A stretch of 16,964 nt of DNA from Promethearchaeota archaeon. Lineage in GTDB: Archaea > Asgardarchaeota > Lokiarchaeia > Sigynarchaeales > SOKP01. The notes beneath the pieces were generated by a model. That model ran no database searches and was not told the DNA's origin. It worked only from the letters and a program-made list of their open reading frames with translations. Position 1 is the stretch's first letter. Every line of letters begins with the position of its first letter. Shown here piece by piece: positions 1 to 7,187 of this stretch. The translations under genes and the position numbers were made by a program. The stretch is from NCBI GenBank assembly GCA_016839635.1, contig JAEOTV010000231.1, positions 1-16,964 of the forward strand. Direction: 5' to 3'.

Positions 1-1197
1 GGTTTGGATGAATATACAGAAAAATTAATTGAGTTATTTCCTTCAGAAAAGAAAGGGATAGAAGAATTTATTGACATGTGTCAGAAGGTCTTAGAAGGAA
101 TTCAATTTATGATAAAAAGAAGGGGTCAATATTCACCAGCAGAAATCCTTAAGGAACATCCTTGGCTTATACGAGTTTCGGGAATCACTTTATCTAAACT
201 TTTTAAAAAATTCTTTACTAATAAAAGGTTAATTTCAGTAATAGCACAATTATGGGGATATCTTGGAGTCCCTCCATCAAGATTGAATGCGTATGCTTAT
301 GTCGCAATGATTATTACTTTTTTGAAATGGGGTGCAGCTTATCCAGTTGGACGATCACACGCCTTATCGTCTTCTATGGTAAAAGCTTTTGAAGAATTAG
401 GTGGCGAGATACGATATAATGCATTAGTAAACAGAATAATTGTTGCAAATGGGAGAGTTAAAGGAGTGGAATTACTAAATGGAGATGTATATAAATGTCA
501 AGCTGCAATTTCAAATGTAAATCCAATATGCACAACTATGAAAATGCTTCCCAGGGAAGTTGTTCCTGAGAATTATATAAAAAAAATATATGCTCCAGAA
601 ATCGGTCCCTCTGCCTTTTCTGTTTATCTGGGATTAAATGCTTCTTATAAAGAAATAGGATTGAATGCTCATGAAATGGCCATAAGTGAATCAGATGACA
701 TGGATAAAGCTTATGAAACTTTTGCAAAACTAGAAGCTCCTAAATTTATGGTAGCTGGGTGTTATAATCATGTGTACAATAATATATCTCCTCCAGGAAC
801 GACAGAACTATGTATAACAACATTACAAATGGGTAAACTTTGGCATAATGTCTCTCCTGATCAATATCATAAAGTTAAAGATTATCTCGCAGATAAAATG
901 GTTGAACTAATAGAAAAAACTATTTGTCCAGATATACGGGATTATATAGAGGTAGCTGAAGCAGCAACGCCTTTAACCTATTATCGATATTCAAAAAACA
1001 TGGAAGGAGCAATTTACGGGTATACTCAAGATTTATTAGATGGTCCTAATCTTAGACTAAAAAGTCGAGGTCCTATTCCCGGGTTATATCAATGTGGGGC
1101 TTGGACAAATATCGGTGGTGGATTTTCAGCTAGCATTCTTAGCGGTAGAATTGCTGCAGGTATGTTTTTAAAAGATAATAAAGAAGGGAGGTGGTAA
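1..1197 (+). CDS. Phytoene desaturase/RetSat-like FAD-dependent oxidoreductase, C-terminal part (5' end outside window)
   Basis: This is the C-terminal ~398 residues of a CrtI/RetSat-type flavoprotein. The frame is open from base 1, and the TTG at base 4 is not a credible start because the N-terminal FAD-binding Rossmann motif (GxGxxG) is missing and must lie upstream. Seen: an AYPVGRSHAL stretch followed by FEELGGEIRYNALV and GRVKGVEL, typical of the substrate/FAD-binding region of this family, and a C-terminal PGLYQCGAWTNIGGG then SGRIAAG segment, the second FAD-contacting motif. Family members desaturate, saturate or isomerise polyenes such as carotenoids and retinol. The substrate and the reaction direction cannot be read from sequence. 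The stop codon is two bases before the start of a [2Fe-2S] flavoreductase gene, so the two are surely co-transcribed and the reductase is a likely electron partner. Family assignment is firm; substrate unknown. Confidence 0.88.
   Translation, partial: GLDEYTEKLIELFPSEKKGIEEFIDMCQKVLEGIQFMIKRRGQYSPAEILKEHPWLIRVSGITLSKLFKKFFTNKRLISVIAQLWGYLGVPPSRLNAYAYVAMIITFLKWGAAYPVGRSHALSSSMVKAFEELGGEIRYNALVNRIIVANGRVKGVELLNGDVYKCQAAISNVNPICTTMKMLPREVVPENYIKKIYAPEIGPSAFSVYLGLNASYKEIGLNAHEMAISESDDMDKAYETFAKLEAPKFMVAGCYNHVYNNISPPGTTELCITTLQMGKLWHNVSPDQYHKVKDYLADKMVELIEKTICPDIRDYIEVAEAATPLTYYRYSKNMEGAIYGYTQDLLDGPNLRLKSRGPIPGLYQCGAWTNIGGGFSASILSGRIAAGMFLKDNKEGRW
1187..1194 (+). promoter_or_regulatory. Strong Shine-Dalgarno site deciding the start at 1200
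   Basis: GGAGGTGG is complementary to the usual archaeal 16S rRNA 3' end and sits five bases before ATG 1200. It overlaps the last codons of the upstream gene and contains the in-frame GTG (1191), which therefore should not be taken as the start. Confidence 0.85.
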
Positions 1198-1199
1198 CA

Positions 1200-2399
1200 A
1201 TGGAAAAAGAGATAATGAATGATGTAAAAAAATATCAAAAACTTGAAAAATTGAAAAAGTTACGAGATGAAGTTCAACAGATTCCAGAATATTTTGATGG
1301 ATTAGAAAATCTCTGTGATCGACTTCATCCAGAAAAACAGTTCCTTCAAGTAACTGATATAGAAGAACTATCTAAAGACACTAAATTATTACGATTCATT
1401 TCAGCAAAACCTAATAAACCTTTAGCACCATTTCGAGCAGGTCAATATATTGGACTTATAGTTGAAATTAATGGTGTTAGAACATCACGTCCTTTTTCTC
1501 TAGCATCATCCCCAAACCAACTTGCCTATTATGAATTAGGAATAAAAAGAAAAGAAAACGGATTCGTTAGTATTTATCTTTTAGATAAAATTAAAGTTGG
1601 AGATATCCTAGAAGCAACTGAACCATTAGGTGATTTATATTATAATCAAATATTTCATGGAGAAGATTTAGTCTTTATTGCAGGGGGCTCTGGGATCACT
1701 CCATTTATCTCAATGTTGAAAAATATCACTGAGCATAATTTAAAATTGAATGTTTGGTTGTTTTTTGGATGTTTAACAGAAAAAGACATTTTATTTAAAA
1801 AAGAGTTAAATGATATTCAATCTCGACGTCCTAATATTAAAATACAGTATATCCTTTCAGAACCTGGATCAAATTGGAAGGGGGCCTGTGGTTTCATTAC
1901 AAAAGATAAAATCTTAGAGGATATAAAAACTATTAAGGATAAATTCTTTTATATAGTCGGAAATAGAGCAATGTATTCTTTTATACAAGAACAATTGGAA
2001 GAGTTAAATGTTGCTAAATCCAGTACTATTTTTGAATTATACGGAGTTCCTGATGATGTTACGAAAATAATAGGATGGCCAAAAGATATTACAGTTACAA
2101 ATAAGGTTAAGATTACAATAGATTTTTTAAAGCAAGGAAAAAAAATGCAAGAAACTATAGAAGCTCTAAGTGTTGAGCCATTATTAAACAGTCTTGAAAA
2201 AGAAAAGAGTTTAGGATTACTAATCAATAGCGGATGTCGTTCAGGAGCCTGTGCTCTATGCAGAACTAAACTTAAATCTGGTAAGATTTTTATGCTTCCC
2301 GAAGTTAAAATGAGAGAAATAGATCAAGATTTTGGTTTTATTCATCCCTGTGTGTCATATCCTTTAACAGATATTCATCTAGATCTAACTCTAACCTAA
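1200..2399 (+). CDS. NAD(P)H-dependent flavoreductase with C-terminal [2Fe-2S] ferredoxin domain
   Basis: A 399-residue electron-transfer protein with three domains in order. The ferredoxin-reductase FAD domain carries RPFSLASS at residues 97-104; the NAD(P) domain carries GGSGITP at 162-168 and VGNRAMY at about 253-259; the C-terminal plant-type [2Fe-2S] domain has Cys346, Cys351, Cys354 (CX4CX2C) and Cys384. This FAD-NAD-Fd order is that of phthalate-dioxygenase-reductase-like and Hcr-like reductases, which pass electrons from NAD(P)H to an iron-sulfur or flavin partner. About 45 charged residues precede the FAD domain. The start is ATG 1200: the strong site GGAGGTGG (1187-1194) lies five bases upstream, and the in-frame GTG at 1191 is inside that site. 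It is two bases downstream of the polyene-type flavoprotein gene, which suggests that protein as its electron acceptor. Cytoplasmic: no signal or membrane segment. Confidence 0.9.
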   Translation: MEKEIMNDVKKYQKLEKLKKLRDEVQQIPEYFDGLENLCDRLHPEKQFLQVTDIEELSKDTKLLRFISAKPNKPLAPFRAGQYIGLIVEINGVRTSRPFSLASSPNQLAYYELGIKRKENGFVSIYLLDKIKVGDILEATEPLGDLYYNQIFHGEDLVFIAGGSGITPFISMLKNITEHNLKLNVWLFFGCLTEKDILFKKELNDIQSRRPNIKIQYILSEPGSNWKGACGFITKDKILEDIKTIKDKFFYIVGNRAMYSFIQEQLEELNVAKSSTIFELYGVPDDVTKIIGWPKDITVTNKVKITIDFLKQGKKMQETIEALSVEPLLNSLEKEKSLGLLINSGCRSGACALCRTKLKSGKIFMLPEVKMREIDQDFGFIHPCVSYPLTDIHLDLTLT

Positions 2400-2423
2400 A
2401 CAAAAAAAGTTCAATTCTTATAT

Positions 2424-2431
2424 TCTTTTTT
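2424..2431 (+). terminator. Possible T-run terminator after the flavoreductase
   Basis: A T-rich tract ending in six consecutive T lies about 25 bases after the stop at 2399, with no GC stem. This fits intrinsic archaeal termination at T-runs. It would separate the flavoprotein/reductase pair from the lipid-binding gene downstream, but AT-rich spacers make such tracts common. Confidence 0.3.
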
Positions 2432-2501
2432 ATCTAATTATATATTTAATATTATAAATTGTATAACATAAATTTGAAATGAATAGAATAAAGTGGAAAA
2501 A

Positions 2502-2903
2502 ATGAAAATTTTAACTGAAGAATGGGTTGAAGCATTTGGAAATGCTCTTAATGAAAATCCAGATTATAAACCATCAGCATTAACCTGGGAAGGAGATATG
2601 CTTCTTGTTATTGAACCTAGCGGTAATTTAGATCATGAAGTTAGAATATTTATTGGACTATATCATGGAGAATGTACAGGAACTAAATTAGTACCAGAAG
2701 GGGAAGATATAGAAACAGAATACATCATGGCTGGACCTTATGATAATTTTGTATCAGTTATGAAAAAAGAGATCGATCCAATAAGAGCAATTATGGCAGG
2801 TAAATTAAGACTTGAAGGAGACATGGCTAAGTTAATGCGTCATACAAAAGCTGCCTTAGAGATTGTTAACAGTTTGGGAAGCTTCGAAACTGAATACTTA
2901 TAA
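2502..2903 (+). CDS. SCP2-like (sterol carrier protein 2) lipid-binding protein
   Basis: A single-domain protein of 133 residues, the usual size of a free-standing SCP2 domain. Seen: the diagnostic C-terminal pattern DPIRAIMAGKLRLEGDMAKL (about residues 92-111), where the family has a 'dp..ai.sGklkv.Gd..kl' signature, followed by an amphipathic final helix. SCP2 domains form a hydrophobic tunnel that holds fatty acids, acyl-CoAs or isoprenoid lipids. There is no enzyme motif, so a carrier or substrate-presenting role is inferred, in keeping with the surrounding acyl-CoA and polyene enzymes. I chose ATG 2502; an in-frame GTG at 2493 is an alternative but looks like a weak GTGG ribosome site. 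It is preceded by a ~100-base AT-rich spacer and followed by a clear T-run, so it may be transcribed on its own. Confidence 0.82.
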   Translation: MKILTEEWVEAFGNALNENPDYKPSALTWEGDMLLVIEPSGNLDHEVRIFIGLYHGECTGTKLVPEGEDIETEYIMAGPYDNFVSVMKKEIDPIRAIMAGKLRLEGDMAKLMRHTKAALEIVNSLGSFETEYL

Positions 2904-2914
2904 AGGATTCATAA

Positions 2915-2930
2915 TTTTATTTTTTTTATT
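2915..2930 (+). terminator. T-run terminator after the SCP2-like gene
   Basis: TTTTAT followed by seven T and ATT begins 12 bases after the stop at 2903, without a GC-rich stem. This is the form expected of archaeal intrinsic termination. Confidence 0.5.
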
Positions 2931-3016
2931 AGAATGTATTGTCTAGGAAAGTTAATTAAACTAATAATTAAGGAAATTAATCAAAATAGTTATACTAATT
3001 TTATAGGGGAAAAAAT

Positions 3017-4216
3017 ATGTGGTATTTCTATAGTCCAAATATAATTTATGGAGAGGAAAGCTTAGATTATATTAAAAATATTAAGGGAGATAGATGTTTT
3101 ATAGTTACTGATAAAAATATTGAAGAATTAGGCTATCTCAAGATATTAACGGATAAGTTAGAAAAATTTAGTAAAGAATTTCAAGTTTTTAATGAAGTTG
3201 TTCCAGATCCTAGGGAAGATGGGGTCCTAAAAGCGAAAGAACAATGTCTAGCTTATTCTCCTGATTTGATTATTGCCTTAGGCGGAGGATCTGTAATAGA
3301 TACTGGAAAAACAGCGTGGGTTTTATATGAATTTCCAGAATTGAATATTGGTGATATTCATCTGTTTAGATCTGATTTATATGAGACAGGAAAAAAATCA
3401 AAATTTATAGCAATACCAACTACATCAGGAACCGGTTCAGAAGCTTCAAATGGAACAATAGTCTCAAAGTTTGAAGATAATGTATGGAAAAAATTCATTT
3501 ATGCTCATCGGGGAATTACTCCCACATATGCTATAGTGGATCCAATATTTCCAGAAGGAATGCCTTCAAATTTAACAGTAGACACTGCTTTTGATGCATT
3601 ATCACATGCTATTGAAGGAATGGTTTCTAATTGGAAAAATGAATTTTCTAATGCATTGGGTTTAAAAGCTATAGAATTAATTTTTAAATATTTGCCAATA
3701 GTATACAAGAATGGACACGATATAGAAGCGAGAGATTATCTACATCAAGCAGCAACTATGGCGGGCTTAGCATTTAGTAATTCTCAAGTTCACATTGGCC
3801 ATGGTATGAGTCACAGTTGGGGTGCAATCTTTCATACACCTCATGGAAGAGCAGTTGGAATTTTACTTCCATATATCTCACAGTTTTGTTTAAATAATCC
3901 TGATAAGGAAGATAATACTTTAGAAATATATGCAAAAATAGCAAAACAAATGGGATGGGCTAAATGGGCAGATAATAATAAAGAAGCAGCATTTAAATCG
4001 GTTGATAAAATTAAAGAACTTCAAAAAACTGTTGATTTTCCAACTTCATTAAAGGATTTAGGAGTTTCAAAAAATGAATTTGAAGAAAATATGGATATCT
4101 TAGTTGCATGTTGCTTTCAGGATGCTACAAGCGTTATGACACCAAGATCAATTACAGATGAGTACTACAGAAAGATCTATGACTATGCATTTAATGGAAA
4201 AGATATTGATTTCTAA
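3017..4216 (+). CDS. Iron-type (group III) alcohol dehydrogenase
   Basis: A 399-residue NAD(P)-dependent alcohol dehydrogenase of the Fe-ADH family, which interconverts alcohols with aldehydes or ketones. Seen: the cofactor motif GGGSVIDTGK (residues 89-98), PTTSGTGSE (134-142), and a complete metal-ligand set by alignment with FucO: Asp193 and His197 in DALSHAIEG, His262 in HIGHGMSH, and His276 in HTPHGRA. Length and motif spacing are normal and nothing is missing. The start ATG 3017 has GGGGA (3006-3010) six bases upstream. It lies 36 bases before the aldehyde ferredoxin oxidoreductase gene on the same strand, so an operon is likely, with the two enzymes sharing an aldehyde intermediate. 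The substrate is not predictable; a 4-hydroxybutyrate, 1,3-propanediol or medium-chain alcohol dehydrogenase would look alike. Confidence 0.92.
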   Translation: MWYFYSPNIIYGEESLDYIKNIKGDRCFIVTDKNIEELGYLKILTDKLEKFSKEFQVFNEVVPDPREDGVLKAKEQCLAYSPDLIIALGGGSVIDTGKTAWVLYEFPELNIGDIHLFRSDLYETGKKSKFIAIPTTSGTGSEASNGTIVSKFEDNVWKKFIYAHRGITPTYAIVDPIFPEGMPSNLTVDTAFDALSHAIEGMVSNWKNEFSNALGLKAIELIFKYLPIVYKNGHDIEARDYLHQAATMAGLAFSNSQVHIGHGMSHSWGAIFHTPHGRAVGILLPYISQFCLNNPDKEDNTLEIYAKIAKQMGWAKWADNNKEAAFKSVDKIKELQKTVDFPTSLKDLGVSKNEFEENMDILVACCFQDATSVMTPRSITDEYYRKIYDYAFNGKDIDF

Positions 4217-4252
4217 AACTAATAGTGAAATTTTAAAAAAGGGTTTATATCT

Positions 4253-6100
4253 ATGAATAATTTAAAGGGATTTGTAGGCAAAATACTAACCGTAAACCTT
4301 AGTACTAACGAAATTACTGAAGAACCACTTGAGGAAAAAATAGCAAGAGAATTTCTTGGAGGCGCTGGATATTGTTGCAGGTATCTTTATGATTATATCG
4401 AAAAAGATACTGATCCTTTATCTCCAGATAACATTTTAATGTTTATGACTGGTCCATTCTGTGGATCAAATATTCCTACTAGTGGTAGATTCGTCGTTTG
4501 TGCCAAATCTCCATATACAGGAATCTGGGGAGAATCCAACTGTGGAGGATATTTTGGTCCAGAGCTTAAGAAAGCCGGTTATGACGGAATTATCATAAAT
4601 GGGGCTTCAGAAAATCCAGTATATCTAGAAATTACAGAAAATGGAACTAAAATTAAAGATGCATCATCTATATGGGGAAAGGGGATATTGGAAACTTCAA
4701 AAATTTTAAAGGAAGAATCAGGCTCAAATTTAACAAGGATAGCCTGCATTGGTCAAGCAGGTGAAAATTTAGTTAAATATGCCATAATTGCTTCTGAAGA
4801 AAAAGCCGCTGGTAGAACAGGAATGGGTGCTGTAATGGGCTCAAAAAAATTGAAGGCGATCACTGTGCGAGGTAAAAAGAAGCAATTTGAAGTGGCAGAT
4901 TCAGAAAATTTCAAAAAAGCAGTTCAGAAAGCTCTTGAAGATATAAATAAAGCATTTACTTCACGAATGTATGCCGATATTGGTACTTCTGCAGGTGTTG
5001 ACTTGTGGAACATGACAGGGGAGTTAGCAAAAAAATATTGGACTTTGGGTGAAGAATGGGAGGGTGCCTATAATATATCTGGAATGACTGCTTTAGAGAA
5101 AATAGTTACAAGAAAATATCCTTGCTTTTCATGCCCAATTGGCTGCGCAAAAAAAGCTATTGTACGGAAAGGTGAATATCAAACTGAAGGAGAAGTTGAA
5201 GCTCCTGAAGTTGAAGCCCTTGAAGGTTTTGGTTCAATGATTTTAAATGATAACCTTGAATCAATCGTAAGAGCAAATATCTTATGTAATGATTATGGAA
5301 TTGATACTATCAGTAGTAGTAGTATAATTGCACTTTTATATTATTTAATTGGCAATGGAAAAATTAAGTCTGAAAATATCGATGGTCTTATCCCTAAATG
5401 GGGAGATATTAAACCTGCTTTGGAATTACTTAAAAAAATATCATTTAGAGAAGGGATAGGTGATCTACTAGCAGAAGGATCAAATGCAGTTGGAAAAGAA
5501 TTTAATGTACCTCAAGATGAAATAGCGACTGTTTATGGAATGGAAGTTCCATATCATGATTTACGGGCTAATTATGGGATGTCAATAGCATATGCAGTTG
5601 CTGCTCCAAGAGGACCTTGTCATAATTCTTGTGATATGTATACAATATCATTAGGCATTCCGTTAGACGAATTCGGAATAAAAACTGTAGATAGACATAA
5701 AGATAATTCAGAAATGGCTATAATGTGTGCGAAATTGCAAGATTACCGAGCGCTCTATAGTTCTCTACTTATGTGTAATTTTGCTAATCCTTTACCATCA
5801 ATAATTACTGAACTAATTCAAACCACAACAGGATTAAGTTGCGATATTGAAAACCTAAAGATTCTTGGTGAAAGAATCTTCATGATAAAAAGATTATTTA
5901 ATCTAAAAATGGGTGTTATTCCTCAAGATGATAAGTTACCTAAAATATTACTAAAACCATTAGAAGGAACTGAGAGCGCTGGTAAAACACCTGACTTTGA
6001 TCATTTAAAAAAGGAATATTATAACTATAGACAATGGGATATTGAAACTGGAGACATTAATCAAAAAATATTAAAAAAGCTGGGTTTGAGAGACCTTTAA
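4253..6100 (+). CDS. Tungsten-containing aldehyde ferredoxin oxidoreductase (AOR family)
   Basis: A 615-residue enzyme of normal AOR length; members oxidise aldehydes to carboxylic acids with ferredoxin as acceptor, using a bis-tungstopterin and a [4Fe-4S] cluster. Seen: the N-terminal GKILTVNL start, the TSGRFVVCAKSP and WGESNCGG segments of the pterin-binding domain, cluster ligands Cys291, Cys294, Cys298 and Cys508, the NDYGIDTIS motif (346-354), and APRGPCH (451-457). Odd: the second pterin motif, normally DxxGLC and ending at the fourth cluster Cys, reads SSLLMC here (503-508), so its Asp is Ser. The PAYDPRA-like stretch reads PYHDLRA (433-439). Substrate class is therefore uncertain. 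The start ATG 4253 has a weak GGGTT eight bases upstream. It is probably co-transcribed with the alcohol dehydrogenase before it and is convergent with the hydratase gene after it. Confidence 0.92.
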   Translation: MNNLKGFVGKILTVNLSTNEITEEPLEEKIAREFLGGAGYCCRYLYDYIEKDTDPLSPDNILMFMTGPFCGSNIPTSGRFVVCAKSPYTGIWGESNCGGYFGPELKKAGYDGIIINGASENPVYLEITENGTKIKDASSIWGKGILETSKILKEESGSNLTRIACIGQAGENLVKYAIIASEEKAAGRTGMGAVMGSKKLKAITVRGKKKQFEVADSENFKKAVQKALEDINKAFTSRMYADIGTSAGVDLWNMTGELAKKYWTLGEEWEGAYNISGMTALEKIVTRKYPCFSCPIGCAKKAIVRKGEYQTEGEVEAPEVEALEGFGSMILNDNLESIVRANILCNDYGIDTISSSSIIALLYYLIGNGKIKSENIDGLIPKWGDIKPALELLKKISFREGIGDLLAEGSNAVGKEFNVPQDEIATVYGMEVPYHDLRANYGMSIAYAVAAPRGPCHNSCDMYTISLGIPLDEFGIKTVDRHKDNSEMAIMCAKLQDYRALYSSLLMCNFANPLPSIITELIQTTTGLSCDIENLKILGERIFMIKRLFNLKMGVIPQDDKLPKILLKPLEGTESAGKTPDFDHLKKEYYNYRQWDIETGDINQKILKKLGLRDL

Positions 6101-6135
6101 AAAAATAATAAAAATATGAAAAAAATTTTTATTTC
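6098..6135. terminator. Shared AT-tract between convergent genes
   Basis: Only 28 bases separate the converging stops at 6100 and 6129. On the minus strand, a seven-T run (complement of 6119-6125) directly follows the hydratase stop. On the plus strand, a TTTTTATTT tract begins at 6126. It may terminate transcription in both directions; there is no GC stem. Confidence 0.35.
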
Positions 6136-6953
6136 CATCGCCATTTAGGTTTTGTTTTTTGTAAACGAGCAAGAGCTCCTGCTGTAGCATCTTTAGTTTG
6201 AAGCAATTGTGAACTTACAAGTGTTTCTAATTCTAATCCAAAGGCGGTATCCTTACCGTAACAATCATCTATCAATTTTTTTGCGAGTCCCACTGCTAAA
6301 GGTCCACTGGTCATAAGCTCATCAGTATACTTTTTAATAATAGAATCTAATTCTTCATGGTTTTTGGCAACTCGATTTACTACTCCAAGTCTATAAGCTT
6401 CATCTCCATCAAACATTCGTCCAGTTAAGATGATATCTTTTGTATTTTGGATCCCCACAAGTCTAGTTAGCCTTATTGTGCCCCCCACGTCTGGATTCAT
6501 ACCTATCTTAGATTCTAACATGTGGAATTCAGCTGATTGAGTACAGAATCGAAAATCACATGCTAAAGCCAACTCGAATGCCATTCCATAACAGTAGCCA
6601 TTTATTTTAGCAATAACTGGTTTTTCCATCTTTTCAATTTTTGTAAAAATAGGGTGAATCCAGGTATTTGCAAAATATCTAAAGTTCCTTGGAATTCTTA
6701 AATCAGGAATAACTCCTTCAGGATCTTTTTCTTGACCTGTTAAAAAGTTTAAATCTATACCTGAGCTAAAAAAATCGTCTCCTCCAGTAATAATTACGAC
6801 CCTTGTGTTAGTTCTTTCAACTTTATCAATTGCTTTTTGAAGTCCAACCATTAAATCATAATTCATGGCATTTTTTTTCTCAATTCGATTCATTCTGATA
6901 GTTGTAATCGTTTTATCTTCGTTTTCCTCTATTAATACAGCATTTTCATTCAT
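6129..6953 (-). CDS. Enoyl-CoA hydratase/isomerase (crotonase family)
   Basis: A 274-residue crotonase-fold protein. Seen: the oxyanion-hole segment GGDDFFSSGIDL (57-68), the KPVIAKINGYCYGMAFELALACD core (112-133), and both acidic residues of classical hydratases, Glu127 (FELAL) and Glu147 (MLESKIG). It also has PDVGGT (154-159), where Asp155 aligns with the extra Asp of dienoyl-CoA isomerases and PaaG-type isomerases. Water addition to a 2-enoyl-CoA is the default reading, but isomerase activity is possible. I place the start at ATG 6953 because GAAGGG (6961-6966) lies seven bases upstream and the family's N-terminus begins there. The same frame could extend to 7046, but those 31 residues do not look like the family. 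It is divergent from the OYE-type flavoprotein, and together they could hydrate, shift or reduce unsaturated acyl-CoAs. Confidence 0.9.
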   Translation of the reverse strand: MNENAVLIEENEDKTITTIRMNRIEKKNAMNYDLMVGLQKAIDKVERTNTRVVIITGGDDFFSSGIDLNFLTGQEKDPEGVIPDLRIPRNFRYFANTWIHPIFTKIEKMEKPVIAKINGYCYGMAFELALACDFRFCTQSAEFHMLESKIGMNPDVGGTIRLTRLVGIQNTKDIILTGRMFDGDEAYRLGVVNRVAKNHEELDSIIKKYTDELMTSGPLAVGLAKKLIDDCYGKDTAFGLELETLVSSQLLQTKDATAGALARLQKTKPKWRWK

Positions 6954-6960
6954 TTTTATT

Positions 6961-6966
6961 CCCTTC
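6961..6966 (-). promoter_or_regulatory. Shine-Dalgarno site deciding the hydratase start
   Basis: GAAGGG on the minus strand lies seven bases before ATG 6953 and supports this start over the longer frame that begins at 7046. Confidence 0.65.
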
Positions 6967-6982
6967 AAAAATTTAATTTTTG
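6966..6982. repeat. Short AT inverted repeat in the divergent promoter region
   Basis: CAAAAAT (6966-6972) and ATTTTTG (6976-6982) are perfect inverted 7-base arms around a 3-base loop. They abut the hydratase ribosome site. It could be a weak hairpin or an operator half-site pair, or a chance product of AT-rich sequence. Confidence 0.3.
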
Positions 6983-7152
6983 AGTAATATAATTTTGTTT
7001 GGATAAAAAAACTATTTATTTCACTACTCATTCGGAAAAGTACCAATTCCTTTTGTTAAATAATTTAAGCTACTAAAATCTTTACTAAATCGTATAATAA
7101 TTGAATCCCTTTTTTCATATTCTAATTAAATTTTAATGAATTACCATGTTTT

Positions 7153-7162
7153 TTTATATAAA
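7153..7162 (+). promoter_or_regulatory. TATA box candidate for the OYE-type flavoprotein gene
   Basis: TTTATATAAA matches the archaeal TATA consensus closely and is centred about 31 bases before the TTG start at 7188. A start site 25 bases downstream would give an almost leaderless transcript, excluding the GAGGT at 7177-7181. Either the promoter or the ribosome site is therefore not used as it appears. Confidence 0.5.
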
Positions 7163-7187
7163 AATAATCATATGTTGAGGTTTTAAA

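Noticed and set aside
4..6. TTG at base 4 as the start of the first gene
   Set aside because: The frame is open to the window edge and the family's N-terminal FAD-binding motif is missing, so the gene begins upstream of the window.
2941..3016. Repeated TTAAT/ATTAA words before the alcohol dehydrogenase gene
   Set aside because: The words are imperfect and irregularly spaced, and are expected by chance in an AT-rich spacer; no consistent repeat unit could be defined.
5309..5323. Short AGT-like repeat within the aldehyde oxidoreductase gene
   Set aside because: It encodes a run of four serines in frame; the repeat is too short and local to call a microsatellite of interest.
6954..7046. N-terminal 31-residue extension of the enoyl-CoA hydratase
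   Set aside because: The residues do not resemble the family, and a GAAGGG ribosome site sits seven bases before the internal ATG at 6953.
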